Origin: JBGSQR01 sp964509295
GTDB lineage: Bacteria; Desulfobacterota; Desulfuromonadia; Geobacterales; Pseudopelobacteraceae
Direction of reading: 5' to 3'
Length of the DNA stretch: 64,000 bases
Assembly: GCA_964509295.1 (NCBI GenBank)
Contig: CAZDWS010000001.1
Location: 372,001 to 436,000 of the forward strand
The first letter of the stretch is position 1. Each line of letters begins with the position of its first letter. Both the position numbers and the translations under genes were made by a program. The notes beneath the pieces were generated by a model. It had not been told where the DNA came from, searched no databases, and was given only the letters and a program-made list of their open reading frames with translations. Shown one piece after another: positions 17,137 through 25,663 of this stretch.

Positions 17137-17406
17137 ATGAAGCTGCGACTGTGGAGTGTGATGAATATCTTCATCTGGCGTCATAGCAAAAAGTTTTCCA
17201 GTTGGTCCATGTTTAATGAACCTCATATTTGCAGAGATAATTACATGCAGGCGGAAGTGGTTGTGCTCGCAGCTACCAGGGAAGAAGCGTTGGAGCTGAT
17301 TAGTAGGGAAGATCGTTGGAATATGGAAGAGCTGAATAGAATAGAGCCGATCGTAATCCCCGTGACCCAGTCGGCAGTTGTTGCCACTTTTATTGAATAC
17401 CTGTAA
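17137..17406 (+). CDS. Small hypothetical protein
   Basis: 89 residues, not recognised. It starts 9 bp after the MCE gene stop. No clear Shine-Dalgarno precedes the ATG at 17137, and the real start could be the ATG at 17161 (MNIFIWRH). The C-terminal 50 residues (QAEVVVLAATREEALELISRE ... IEPIVIP-TQSAVVATFIEYL) look like a small alpha/beta fold, with codon use like its neighbours. The position suggests co-transcription with the MCE gene. Soluble and probably cytoplasmic. Confidence 0.6.
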   Translation: MKLRLWSVMNIFIWRHSKKFSSWSMFNEPHICRDNYMQAEVVVLAATREEALELISREDRWNMEELNRIEPIVIPVTQSAVVATFIEYL

Positions 17407-17508
17407 CCGCTGCAAGTAGTTGAATTAAACTCATAAAACAGTACTTCTTGACTACCCGATCCCACACCTGTAAACTCACCTGAGTAATAAATATACTCAG
17501 GAGTGTTT

Positions 17509-20322
17509 ATGCCTTTAGACGTTCAGCTTGCGCCGTTTCGTGCAAAAATTGTTACCTTTGGTAAAGAAAATCAGGGTGAGTTGCTATATGCCCTTGCGGA
17601 AGCAGCCCAGCTTGTCTCGGGCAATGATCGTATCCGCATCTATCTGGAGGATCTGACCGTCGGCGCCCTTTCCTGTGCCCATGCGACCGGTCTCCGTGAG
17701 AAAGAGGTGCGGAATGTTACTTATTCGCTTGTCCTCTCGGATAATATCGTTTCCCGGGCATTCATCAGTCAGCAGGTGCTGGAATTCTCACCATCCGATA
17801 TGGTGCTGGATGAAGTGGATAGAAAATTCGCTCTGAAGTTTGGTTATATATCCAGCTACGTCATGCCGATTGTCAGTCTGGGCAAGTCAATCGGCGTGCT
17901 CTGCATTGATCAGGAATCATTCGGCGAGATGCCGGGTACAAAGGTGCGTACGCAATTAACAGATTTTGCGAGCTTTATTGCCGACCGTCTTGATCAGGCC
18001 CGTATTTATCATCAGCAGGTACAGTTGGCACGTCGTCTGGAAGAATTCAAGGCGCGCGAAGCTGCCGAGATGATGGCCAAATCGGCTGTGCGATTGATTG
18101 ATAAGCTGTCGCTTGCATCGGTACTGGTGCCGGAACAGAATGACGAGGCTTCCTGGTCTTTGAAGATTTTGGCAAGTTACTCCGATGATGAAAAGCTGAA
18201 AGTCCTCTATGATGAACAGGGTGGCGTGGATTTGAGTCGTGGAAAATCCCTGATTGCCAATTATGTCAATGAGCAGGGAATCATTGATAATGACCGGTTG
18301 CTAACCCCCCTTTATATAGCCGATCTCAACCAGCATACCTTGCAGAAACCTGCCTTGACAGATGTAATGGGGCTGAAATCCATGTACGTTGTGCCCCGCT
18401 TCACACCGGACAGCAGGCGGATTATCTGCCTGTTAAACTATTTTTCCAGAGAGCAGCACAGGTTTACGGATTTTGAAATGGGACTGCTGCAGACCCATGC
18501 CGAGATGGTGGAAAGGGTAATCAGTGAGGTTGGTGGGGAAAACCTGGAAATTCAGGTGTTGTCTGAGATCAGCGACCTGCTCAATGAGCGGAGTGAGAGT
18601 CTTCAGCCATTTCTGAATAAGGTGCTTTCCAAAGCCACAGAGCTGATCGGTGCCGATACAGGCAGTATTGCCATGGTTACAGAGCGTGCCGGCCAGAAGT
18701 GGCTGGTAGTAGAAGATGAAAACGGCACAATTGTGGGCGCTAAAAATAAGGAATGGATCAAAAAATATATCCCGCCCATGCCGGTTGGCGGCATCGAACT
18801 GCGACCGGAGGAGCGCAGTCTGACCGGATATGTGGCCCATACCAAACAGCCCAAAATAGTAGGTCGGGCAGATCGTGAACAGCAGACTGGTGGTTTTCAC
18901 CGTTCGGTCAGTGACCTGCTCAAAAGTGAGATCGCAGTACCGGTTATCTGCGACGATGATGTGATTGCGGTTATCTGTCTGAATTCATTGCACTACGAAT
19001 ATTTCCGTGAAGAACACCGCCGGATTCTGCAGATTATCGGCAGCATAACGGCCCGCCATATCTCTGACCTGCAGCGTATCGAGGGTTTACAGAGCGAGGT
19101 TGACCGGCTGGCCAGCGACGTCGCCTACAAAGATCCCCATGTCTCCTCCTACCGGCTTGGCAACATCATCGGCAACAGCCCCAATTCCCAGGCCATAGTC
19201 GAGTTCATAAATACGGTTTCGCCCCCGCTGTTTAACCGTATAACCTTTTGGAGTAAACATATTCTGCAGGAGGCGACGCTGGGGCTTCCTTCCATACTGG
19301 TCACGGGGCCGACCGGTTCCGGCAAGGAATTCTTCTTCAACAACCTGTATAATAAGCTGAACAATCTTTACCGGGAAAAGATTAATCCCAACGGTGAGCT
19401 GCCGGTAAAAAAGACCAATATAGCTTCCTATTCCGGTGAACTGACCTATTCGGAACTGTTTGGACATAAAAAAGGGGCCTTTACCGGCGCCTATAATGAC
19501 CGTCGAGGTATTCTGGAAGAAACCATGGGTGGTATCGTATTTCTGGATGAAATCGGTGATGCCGACCCAAAAACCCAGGTGCAGCTGCTGCGTTTTCTGG
19601 ATAACGGCGGGTTTGTGCGGTTGGGTGAAAATAACGAACGCTACAGCCGGGTCATGCTGGTGGCAGCTACCAACCGCAATCTGCCGGAAGAGATAGCCGC
19701 CGGTAATTTCCGCGAAGACCTTTTTCACAGGCTTTCCGAGCTTTCCATTCGCCTCCCGTCGCTGAATGAAAGGCGCGAGGATATATCCGACCTTTCTATC
19801 CACTTTCTTGGCAAACTCTACCGCACATATCGCAGTGAAAATGAACCACCGGATAACCCCCCCATACTTTCAGAAGATGCCAAGCAGGAATTGATCAGGC
19901 ACAACTACAAAGGTAATATTCGCGAGCTGCGCAGTATTCTGCTGCGGGCACTGTTTTTCCGGACACGCAATATCATCACCGGAGATGCCATTCGCATGGC
20001 GATAGCCGGTACAGGTGCAGTTGAAATTTTGTCTCACAGGCCAGGCTCAAGGGAACTGGACGAAAAACTGGCAAAGAAAATACTTGAGCAGATCGAAGCG
20101 GGCGGGGATTTCTGGAAAGATGTGTATGAACCGTTCTCAAAAAACGACATTTCCCGGGAAACGGTCAAGTTGCTGATTGAAATGACAAAAGGGCTGGCCG
20201 GTAAAACCCTGCCTGCCGTAGCCCGTTACCTGAAAGCGTTGGATATTGATACAAGTGAAGAAGAGGAAAAGCGGAAACTGTTCAAGTTCAAGAACTTTTT
20301 GTATAAGACGGTCAAGATTTGA
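17509..20322 (+). CDS. GAF-domain sigma54-dependent transcriptional activator with non-Fis C-terminus
   Basis: 937 residues from ATG 17509 (TCAGGAG upstream). At least three GAF-like modules fill residues about 20-520 (for example MPIVSLGKSIGVLCID, GSIAMVTERAGQKWL and SEIAVPVICDDDVIAVICLNS as shorter pieces). The AAA+ domain has Walker A GPTGSGKEFF at about 599, the sigma54-contacting GAFTGA loop at about 656, Walker B VFLDEIGDAD at about 676-686 and an arginine-finger region REDLFHRLSEL. The last 60 residues (DFWKDVYEPFSKNDISRETVK ... KFKNFLYKTVKI, pieces only) do not resemble a Fis-type helix-turn-helix but a different helical module seen in some large GAF regulators. It therefore should open sigma54 promoters in response to a GAF ligand. 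Its targets are unknown; a terminator follows. Confidence 0.87.
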   Translation: MPLDVQLAPFRAKIVTFGKENQGELLYALAEAAQLVSGNDRIRIYLEDLTVGALSCAHATGLREKEVRNVTYSLVLSDNIVSRAFISQQVLEFSPSDMVLDEVDRKFALKFGYISSYVMPIVSLGKSIGVLCIDQESFGEMPGTKVRTQLTDFASFIADRLDQARIYHQQVQLARRLEEFKAREAAEMMAKSAVRLIDKLSLASVLVPEQNDEASWSLKILASYSDDEKLKVLYDEQGGVDLSRGKSLIANYVNEQGIIDNDRLLTPLYIADLNQHTLQKPALTDVMGLKSMYVVPRFTPDSRRIICLLNYFSREQHRFTDFEMGLLQTHAEMVERVISEVGGENLEIQVLSEISDLLNERSESLQPFLNKVLSKATELIGADTGSIAMVTERAGQKWLVVEDENGTIVGAKNKEWIKKYIPPMPVGGIELRPEERSLTGYVAHTKQPKIVGRADREQQTGGFHRSVSDLLKSEIAVPVICDDDVIAVICLNSLHYEYFREEHRRILQIIGSITARHISDLQRIEGLQSEVDRLASDVAYKDPHVSSYRLGNIIGNSPNSQAIVEFINTVSPPLFNRITFWSKHILQEATLGLPSILVTGPTGSGKEFFFNNLYNKLNNLYREKINPNGELPVKKTNIASYSGELTYSELFGHKKGAFTGAYNDRRGILEETMGGIVFLDEIGDADPKTQVQLLRFLDNGGFVRLGENNERYSRVMLVAATNRNLPEEIAAGNFREDLFHRLSELSIRLPSLNERREDISDLSIHFLGKLYRTYRSENEPPDNPPILSEDAKQELIRHNYKGNIRELRSILLRALFFRTRNIITGDAIRMAIAGTGAVEILSHRPGSRELDEKLAKKILEQIEAGGDFWKDVYEPFSKNDISRETVKLLIEMTKGLAGKTLPAVARYLKALDIDTSEEEEKRKLFKFKNFLYKTVKI

Positions 20323-20375
20323 TATTTGCAGTATTTTTTGATTATGAATAAGTGTGCTTGATGATTAATTTACAG

Positions 20376-20410
20376 CCCGCCAGTCTTTTAAAGATTTGGC
20401 GGGTTTTTTA
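20376..20410 (+). terminator. Rho-independent terminator after the sigma54 activator
   Basis: CCCGCCA and TGGCGGG pair around an AT-rich inner stem (TCTTTTAAAGA) and are followed by TTTTTT. Confidence 0.85.
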
Positions 20411-20551
20411 TTTTTAGAACATTTGCTATCACATCGACATGAACTCAGACACCAATTTTTTCAAAACAATTGCCTGAATGCAATCTGTTCGTAACTCTGA
20501 AATGATATTGATATGTTGCATGCTAACTACAATGTAGGAGGTAAGTAATTC

Positions 20552-20770
20552 ATGTTCTCAGGAAAAGTTGTTAAAGGCCTCTTTGGCAAATTGAGTGAAC
20601 AGCCTGATCCTCATTCATCCGATTTTGATCAGAGCTTAATATCCCATAATCGTTTTGCAGTTGATGGAGAACATCACGAGTATGACCCGGTCAAGGGTTG
20701 GGTTGTTAGGCAGAGCTTTGAAAAGCGTGTGAGCCGCTTTAGCTATGAATCGCTCAGTGCCATGCATTGA
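20552..20770 (+). CDS. Small hypothetical protein of 72 residues
   Basis: Not recognised. The ATG follows an excellent GGAGG about 11 bases upstream, which is the main reason to believe it. The composition is hydrophilic and mixed-charge (SEQPDPHSSDFDQSLIS, EHHEYDPVKGWVVRQSFEKR as pieces), with no Cys, TM helix or signal. The next small gene starts 34 bp downstream behind another strong ribosome-binding site. Expression may be high for its size. Confidence 0.6.
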   Translation: MFSGKVVKGLFGKLSEQPDPHSSDFDQSLISHNRFAVDGEHHEYDPVKGWVVRQSFEKRVSRFSYESLSAMH

Positions 20771-20804
20771 AGTGAGTTTGCGATATCTAAGTAAGGAGGG
20801 AACA

Positions 20805-20975
20805 ATGGCCTGTCCAAAATGTCATTCCATTCATATTCGCCATGTAGTGCTGGAGGTAAATTCACCTTCGGCTCATGGAGTCTCCTGTTTTATCTGCGGT
20901 CACTGGCTGAACGGCGTTACTCCGCAGGAGATATTGTATGAGAAACCGATAAGACGTCAAACGGCAAACCGGTAA
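20805..20975 (+). CDS. 56-residue zinc-ribbon microprotein
   Basis: Starts MACPKCHSIHIRHV behind TAAGGAGGG at ideal spacing. Two CxxC motifs (CPKC at 3-6 and CFIC about 25 residues later) predict one structural zinc. No catalytic residues or other domains are evident. An upstream in-frame start at 20745 would overlap the preceding gene and lacks a site. Function unknown; small zinc ribbons often act as nucleic-acid or protein adaptors. Confidence 0.72.
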   Translation: MACPKCHSIHIRHVVLEVNSPSAHGVSCFICGHWLNGVTPQEILYEKPIRRQTANR

Positions 20976-20978
20976 TTT

Positions 20979-21161
20979 CTAATCAGGTTTGGGCGTAGTT
21001 TCATCCGGCAGTTGCCGATCTTTGCCGCAAATCGGACAAATATGAAACGTCGGTGGGAGTTTCATGTCACAGCACTCCCAGTCTGTTGAACGTTTCAGTG
21101 TCTCCCCACCATCCCAGGGGTATGGATCTCTGCTATAGTTGTGTCCGATCTTGCCTGCCAT
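20979..21161 (-). CDS. 60-residue zinc-ribbon-like microprotein
   Basis: Starts MAGKIGHNYSRDPYPWDGG, with AGAGG eight bases upstream of this ATG. The Cys motif WECCDMK is followed 12 residues later by CPICGKD. It converges with the 56-residue zinc-ribbon gene, with only 3 bp between the stops. No signal or membrane segment is present. Not recognised beyond the likely metal site. Confidence 0.6.
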   Translation of the reverse strand: MAGKIGHNYSRDPYPWDGGETLKRSTDWECCDMKLPPTFHICPICGKDRQLPDETTPKPD

Positions 21162-21270
21162 AATCATCGCCTCTTTTTAAAAGTGTTTAAAGCTTTAACT
21201 CTCCGAACAAAAAATACCACGTCCTGTGTATGTGGACAATTCGTAACTAACTATTCACTTAAAAATAACA

Positions 21271-21328
21271 ATGTCTACATTTGGTTGTAACAATCCGGTG
21301 CTATAACCTTTTCAACATGTATAGACAA
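21271..21328. promoter_or_regulatory. Candidate PhnF/HutC-type operator at the start of the phn operon
   Basis: GTATAGAC (21319-21326, inside TGTATAGACA) matches the HutC-subfamily GntR consensus GTMTAKAC and overlaps the phnF start codon. A second, imperfect copy, TGTCTACAT, lies at 21272-21280 in the upstream region. Spacing and match suggest autorepression by PhnF. No Pho box could be recognised in the 150 bp upstream. Confidence 0.45.
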
Positions 21329-22060
21329 GTTACCGACATACTCCAGAAAACATCTGGAATAGCCTATTACCGGCAGATCTCCGAATTCTTGATGCAGAAT
21401 ATCGAGGGTGGGGAATATGAACCGGGTAGTCAACTGCCGACAGAATCGGACCTGAGCAGACAGTTTGGAGTCAACCGACATACAGCGCGCGAAGCTTTGA
21501 AGCTGCTCAAAAATGAAGGTGTCATTTACAGCGTCAAGGGCAAAGGAAATTTTGTTACGGATGCCAAGATTAAGTACCGGGTTTCTAAAAAGGTCCGTTT
21601 TACAAGTTCCATTATTGAGGCCGGTCTGGCGCCGAGTAAAGAACTGGTTGAAAAACGTCTGGTGGCAGCTGATGAATTGCTGGCCGCAAAACTGGGGCTT
21701 GATGTGGGGGATCCGGTTTTGTCGCTGAAAATGCTGCGTTTTGCCAGCGGTACCCCACTGATGCTGGCAACTTCCAACCTTCCTGCTGCCCGTTTTGTAG
21801 GCCTTGGTGAGCGGGCTGACGCTTCGTTTTCACTTTATGAGCTACTCAGGGAGCAGTACGGAGTTGAGCCTAGCAGGACGGAATCGGTCTTTGAAACATT
21901 AATGCCTGAGGATGAGGATTTGAGGCTTCTCCAACTTCCGACGGGCGCACCGCTACTGCTATCCAAGAGTATTGCCAAGGATCAGTATGGCAACATTATT
22001 GAATACTGCGAGACAAGGATGAGGGGCGATATCGGCAGTATTGTCGTTAATTTCGAATGA
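21317..22060 (+). CDS. phnF: GntR/HutC-family regulator of phosphonate utilisation
   Basis: 247 residues from the ATG at 21317 (MYRQVTDILQK); a longer frame from 21281 adds unlikely residues. No good Shine-Dalgarno is visible. A winged helix at about 15-85 (GSQLPTESDLSRQFGVNRHTA in pieces GSQLPTESDL and FGVNRHTAREALKLL) is followed by a UTRA ligand-binding domain at about 95-240 (ending IEYCETRMRGD). This is the HutC/PhnF subfamily, and the position directly ahead of phnC makes PhnF by far the likeliest role. The ligand could be a phosphonate or phosphate; it is a predicted repressor of the operon. Confidence 0.85.
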   Translation: MYRQVTDILQKTSGIAYYRQISEFLMQNIEGGEYEPGSQLPTESDLSRQFGVNRHTAREALKLLKNEGVIYSVKGKGNFVTDAKIKYRVSKKVRFTSSIIEAGLAPSKELVEKRLVAADELLAAKLGLDVGDPVLSLKMLRFASGTPLMLATSNLPAARFVGLGERADASFSLYELLREQYGVEPSRTESVFETLMPEDEDLRLLQLPTGAPLLLSKSIAKDQYGNIIEYCETRMRGDIGSIVVNFE

Positions 22061-22084
22061 TTACGACCCAAAGGAGATATGGGC

Positions 22085-22894
22085 ATGGAACAGATAAGAG
22101 CGGAAAAACTGACTCTCGGCTACGGCAGTAAAGAGGTCGTTAAAGGTGTTGACCTGACTATCAGAAAAGGCGAGTTCCTCAGTATCATCGGCCCCTCCGG
22201 GGTCGGCAAGTCCACCCTGCTGATGGGGATCAATGCCACTACTTCGATCCTGGGCGGCAGTCTGAATGTGCTGGGAAGTGATCTGGGCTCAATCCGCCAT
22301 AGAGATCTGAAATTACTACGTTCAAAGATAGGTGTAATTTTTCAAGGATTCAACCTGGTGTCACGTCTTTCGGTGCTGGACAATATCGGCAGCGGCATGC
22401 TGCACCGTAAACCACTCCTGTCAGCCCTCTTCAAGCACTATACCCATCAGCAGTACGAAGAAATCTACGAATACATGCAGGTTGTGGGTATCGAAAAAGA
22501 GGCCCTCAGCCGCTGCGACCGTCTTTCCGGTGGCCAGAAACAGAGGGTTGCCATAGCCCGGGCCATCGCCCAGCGCCCGGAAATTATTCTTGCCGATGAA
22601 CCGATTTCATCACTTGACCCGGTCAGTGCCCGTACCGTGCTTGATACCCTCAGAAACGCCAATGAAAAGTACGGCATGACAGTGATTGCTAACCTGCACC
22701 AGCTGGATTATGCCCGCGAGTACTGTAACAGGGTTATCGGCATGAATGGTGGCCGGATCGTTTATGACGGCCCGCCATCGCAGCTCTGCCAGGCCACAGT
22801 CGAAGCGATTTACTGTTGCCCGACCAAAAAGGCCGGCAGTGTCCCAAATAATCACCATTACCCGTTTTCACCGGCAGCTGCTTCAGCAGCCTGA
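22085..22894 (+). CDS. phnC: Phosphonate ABC transporter ATP-binding protein
   Basis: 269 residues; ATG 22085 has AAGGAG eight bases upstream, whereas the ATG at 22079 is too close. Walker A GPSGVGKST lies at about 36-44, the Q-loop is in IGVIFQGFNLV, the signature is LSGGQKQRVAIARA, Walker B is IILADEPISSLDP and the switch His is in IANLHQLDYA. The PhnC call follows from the exact order phnC-D-E and from PhnC-like features (short, single domain, FQGFNLVSRL). It energises import of phosphonates at the inner membrane. Confidence 0.93.
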   Translation: MEQIRAEKLTLGYGSKEVVKGVDLTIRKGEFLSIIGPSGVGKSTLLMGINATTSILGGSLNVLGSDLGSIRHRDLKLLRSKIGVIFQGFNLVSRLSVLDNIGSGMLHRKPLLSALFKHYTHQQYEEIYEYMQVVGIEKEALSRCDRLSGGQKQRVAIARAIAQRPEIILADEPISSLDPVSARTVLDTLRNANEKYGMTVIANLHQLDYAREYCNRVIGMNGGRIVYDGPPSQLCQATVEAIYCCPTKKAGSVPNNHHYPFSPAAASAA

Positions 22895-22932
22895 ATTCAC
22901 TAATTACGGAATCAATTTAAAGGAGATGCACA

Positions 22933-23802
22933 ATGAAAAGAGTACTAAAAGCGCTTGTTACCCTTGCCCTGACAGTCTGTCTGCCGGTCGCAGCTATGGC
23001 AGCCCCGGCTGGCTGGCCGAAAAAACTGACTGTTGGGCTGATCCCGACTGAATCTTCTTCCCACATTACTGAACGTTACGATGATCTGGCCAAATACCTG
23101 GAAAAGAAACTTGGGATCCCGGTAGCGCTGAAGACTTCGACGGATTACAACGGCGTGATTACGGCCATGCAGTTCAAGCATATCGATGTTGCTTACTATG
23201 GACCCAAGTCATATGTCGAGGCTGCACAGCGTGCCAATGCCGAATGTTTTGCCATGGAGGTGCTCGAGGACGGCACATTGGGCTACCACGGCATCATCAT
23301 CACCAAGAAGGGTTCCGGTATCAACAGTATCAAGGATGCCAAGGGCAAGGTCTTTGCCTTTACCGATCCCAACTCCACCAGCGGTACTCTCGTTCCGACC
23401 GTCTACTTTGTAAAAGATCTGAAGCTCTCCCCGGAAAAACACTTTTCGAAGGTGATCTACTCCGGCAGCCATGAGGCATCCATGTTGGCAGTCAAAGCAG
23501 GCAGAGTCGACATGGCCTCCACAAATGACCTGGATATGGATCGTGGCAACGGCAAGTTATGGAATAAGGATAAGGATTTCAATATCGTCTGGACCTCCAA
23601 GTTGATCCCGGGATCAAATATGGCTTACCGCAAAGACCTGCCCGAATCATTGAAAAAGGCACTCAAAGATGCATTTCTGACCTATAACGACAAGGCTGGT
23701 TTGAGCAAGCTGAAGTTGAAAGGTTTTGTCTCGGTTACTGACGATGTTTATAACCCGATCCGCGACCAGATCGAGGTAAAAAAACAACTGGGAAAAAAGT
23801 AA
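22933..23802 (+). CDS. phnD: Phosphonate ABC transporter substrate-binding protein
   Basis: 289 residues with AAAGGAG before the ATG. A signal peptide (about 1-25, ending VAAMAAP) precedes the periplasmic binding fold. Motifs include LTVGLIPTESS, VALKTSTDYNGVITAMQ, DVAYYGPKSYVEA, FAFTDPNSTSG and VWTSKLIPGSN, all typical of PhnD. It captures phosphonates or related organophosphorus compounds in the periplasm and delivers them to PhnE. The ligand cannot be read; a closely related family binds phosphite. Confidence 0.93.
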   Translation: MKRVLKALVTLALTVCLPVAAMAAPAGWPKKLTVGLIPTESSSHITERYDDLAKYLEKKLGIPVALKTSTDYNGVITAMQFKHIDVAYYGPKSYVEAAQRANAECFAMEVLEDGTLGYHGIIITKKGSGINSIKDAKGKVFAFTDPNSTSGTLVPTVYFVKDLKLSPEKHFSKVIYSGSHEASMLAVKAGRVDMASTNDLDMDRGNGKLWNKDKDFNIVWTSKLIPGSNMAYRKDLPESLKKALKDAFLTYNDKAGLSKLKLKGFVSVTDDVYNPIRDQIEVKKQLGKK

Positions 23803-23810
23803 ACCAGAGT

Positions 23811-23842
23811 CGCCACCGGCAATTGATTCTGCCGGTGGCGGC
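23811..23842 (+). promoter_or_regulatory. Intercistronic hairpin between phnD and phnE
   Basis: CGCCACCGGC (23811-23820) pairs perfectly with GCCGGTGGCG (23831-23840) over 10 bp around an AATTGATTCT loop. No T run follows, so it is unlikely to be a strong terminator. Such hairpins after binding-protein genes protect the upstream mRNA and lower downstream expression, giving an excess of PhnD. Confidence 0.6.
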
Positions 23843-23889
23843 TATTCCAGAACTGACGCCGGATAAACTTTTAAATGAGATAATTCGCC

Positions 23890-24747
23890 ATGAATCTTGA
23901 AGAGATAAAACGCCAGACTAATCCGTTCCAACTTTACAACTTAATGCTGGTGCTTACCTCGTTGATCGTGCTCGGCTGGTCCTGGAATTCAACCGAGATG
24001 GGGCTGGGCAAGCTCTATGACGGTTGGGGTAATATGCTGACCTACCTGGCCGGGAATCCGGAAATAGCAGACAGCGGTTTTTTCCCGCCCAATTATTCCG
24101 GCAGTCTGCTGGTTAAATATCTGCTCTCCATGCTGGAGACGGTGCAGATGGCACTGCTGGCGCTGATTCTGTCAGTTGTAATAGCCTTTCCGCTGTCTTT
24201 TTTTGCTTCCAAAAATACGCTGGATATTATCGTTCCAGGCAGGAGCGGAGTGTCGGCGCTGCTGAAAAAGGCGATCTATTCAGCAGTCCGGATGTTTGCC
24301 AACCTGAGCCGCTCCATCAATGAAATCATCTGGGCGCTGCTATTTGTTTCGGCGGTGGGTCTCGGTCCCATGCCCGGTATCCTGGCCCTGGGAATCCACA
24401 CTTCCGGGGTCCTGATCAAGCTCTTTTCCGAAGGTATAGAGGCCATCCAGCAGGAGCCGATTGATGCCCTCTCCGCCACAGGGGCCGGATTTGTCAAGGT
24501 AATCCGTTACGCTGTACTGCCCCAGATCACCCCGTTCTTCGTCTCCATGACTCTGTACCGCCTGGAATCCGATGTGCGTTCCGCAACCATCCTGGGTTTT
24601 ACCGGCGCGGGCGGCATCGGCATCTATCTGTTCGATAAACTCAAGAGCTATGAAAATCAGGAAGTAACTACCATCCTGATTATTATTGTCATCACAGTAG
24701 CAGCCATTGATCGTATCAGCGCCTCAATCAGGACACGTTACACCTAA
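23890..24747 (+). CDS. phnE: Phosphonate ABC transporter permease
   Basis: 285 residues. About six hydrophobic helices are visible, including LYNLMLVLTSLIVLGWSW near the N-terminus, MALLALILSVVIAFPLSFFAS and TTILIIIVITVAAID at the end. The EAA-type coupling loop is at EPIDALSATGAGFVKVIRYAVLPQ (pieces EPIDALSATGAG and IRYAVLPQ). DKLKSYENQEV is a typical PhnE C-terminal segment. It forms the membrane channel with PhnC and PhnD. Confidence 0.92.
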   Translation: MNLEEIKRQTNPFQLYNLMLVLTSLIVLGWSWNSTEMGLGKLYDGWGNMLTYLAGNPEIADSGFFPPNYSGSLLVKYLLSMLETVQMALLALILSVVIAFPLSFFASKNTLDIIVPGRSGVSALLKKAIYSAVRMFANLSRSINEIIWALLFVSAVGLGPMPGILALGIHTSGVLIKLFSEGIEAIQQEPIDALSATGAGFVKVIRYAVLPQITPFFVSMTLYRLESDVRSATILGFTGAGGIGIYLFDKLKSYENQEVTTILIIIVITVAAIDRISASIRTRYT

Positions 24748-24775
24748 TACCAATTATCAATTCATGGAGCAGATC

Positions 24776-25222
24776 ATGGAAATTACCCTGCGGGAGGCGA
24801 CTGAAAACGACCTGCCGGACATACTACAGCTTTATTCGCAGCTCGGGCAGGATGACGGAGCGGTGCTGTCTCTGGATCAGGCGCACCGGATCTTTGCCAG
24901 GATCAAAACCTATCCTGACTACAGCCTGCAGCTTGCCTTGCTGGACAACAGGGTTGTGGGCGTTTTTGCCCTGCTGATCATGGATAACTTCGGCCATATG
25001 GGTGCCCCAAGCGCCGTGCTGGAAGATGTGGTTGTTGCAGATGACTTTCGGGGCCAGGGTGTGGGCAGCAGGATGATGGAGTATGCCAATGCACTCTGCC
25101 GCCGGAAGGGGTGCTACAAAATGACCTTTTCCAGCAACATCAACCGCCAGGCTGCCCATCGTTTCTACGAATCATTGGGGTTCAAAAAACATGGTTACAG
25201 CTTTTACGTCACTTATGAATGA
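24776..25222 (+). CDS. GNAT-family N-acetyltransferase in the phn operon
   Basis: 148 residues, starting MEITLREATENDLPDIL behind GGAG. The acetyl-CoA loop is FRGQGVGSRMMEYA (R/Q-x-x-G-x-G/A), followed by NRQAAHRFYESLGFKKHGYSF. PhnO of enteric bacteria (144 residues) N-acetylates aminoalkylphosphonates in some phn operons, so a PhnO-like detoxifying role fits length and position. The sequence cannot distinguish it from a general Gcn5-type enzyme. The stop overlaps the upstream part of the phnG leader. Confidence 0.82.
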   Translation: MEITLREATENDLPDILQLYSQLGQDDGAVLSLDQAHRIFARIKTYPDYSLQLALLDNRVVGVFALLIMDNFGHMGAPSAVLEDVVVADDFRGQGVGSRMMEYANALCRRKGCYKMTFSSNINRQAAHRFYESLGFKKHGYSFYVTYE

Positions 25223-25235
25223 AAAGGATAACCAG

Positions 25236-25661
25236 ATGGCAACAAAAGATTTGACCCTGCTGATCGCAGCCATGGATGAACAAAGAGTGGAGAAGTTGCT
25301 GGCGTTGTTCGGTGAGGAAGAGCTGACTGTCTCCATGGCGCCTCGAACCGGCCTGCTGATGCAGACGGTCAAGGACTGTTTTGAGACCGACTTTCATCTG
25401 GGTGAAGTGCTGGTCACGGAGGCTCGTGTCAGTTTTCGCGGCATTGATGGATATGCCATGGTGCTGGGTGAATCACCACGCAAAGCACTGGCCAGGGCGG
25501 CCAGTGATGCTGTGCTGCGATTTGACAAGCCGATCGCAGTAAAATCAAGACTGCTTGATTTGCTGGCGCAGGAAGAGGCGCTGCAGAATAAACAGCAGGC
25601 TGAAAACGCTGCTCTGGTGGCGGCCACAAAAGTCAGTTTTGATCTCATGCCGGGGGCGTAG
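25236..25661 (+). CDS. phnG: C-P lyase core subunit PhnG
   Basis: 141 residues from ATG 25236, with AAGGAT before it; the frame could be extended to 25191 but only through the preceding gene. Family motifs are RTGLLMQTVKDCFETDFHLGEVLVTEA, given here as RTGLLMQTVKDCF and FHLGEVLVTEA, then GYAMVLGESPRKALARAA. PhnG, H, I and J form the C-P lyase core complex that makes and cleaves alkylphosphonate-ribose triphosphate. It assists PhnI in nucleoside displacement. Confidence 0.92.
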   Translation: MATKDLTLLIAAMDEQRVEKLLALFGEEELTVSMAPRTGLLMQTVKDCFETDFHLGEVLVTEARVSFRGIDGYAMVLGESPRKALARAASDAVLRFDKPIAVKSRLLDLLAQEEALQNKQQAENAALVAATKVSFDLMPGA

Positions 25662-25663
25662 CC

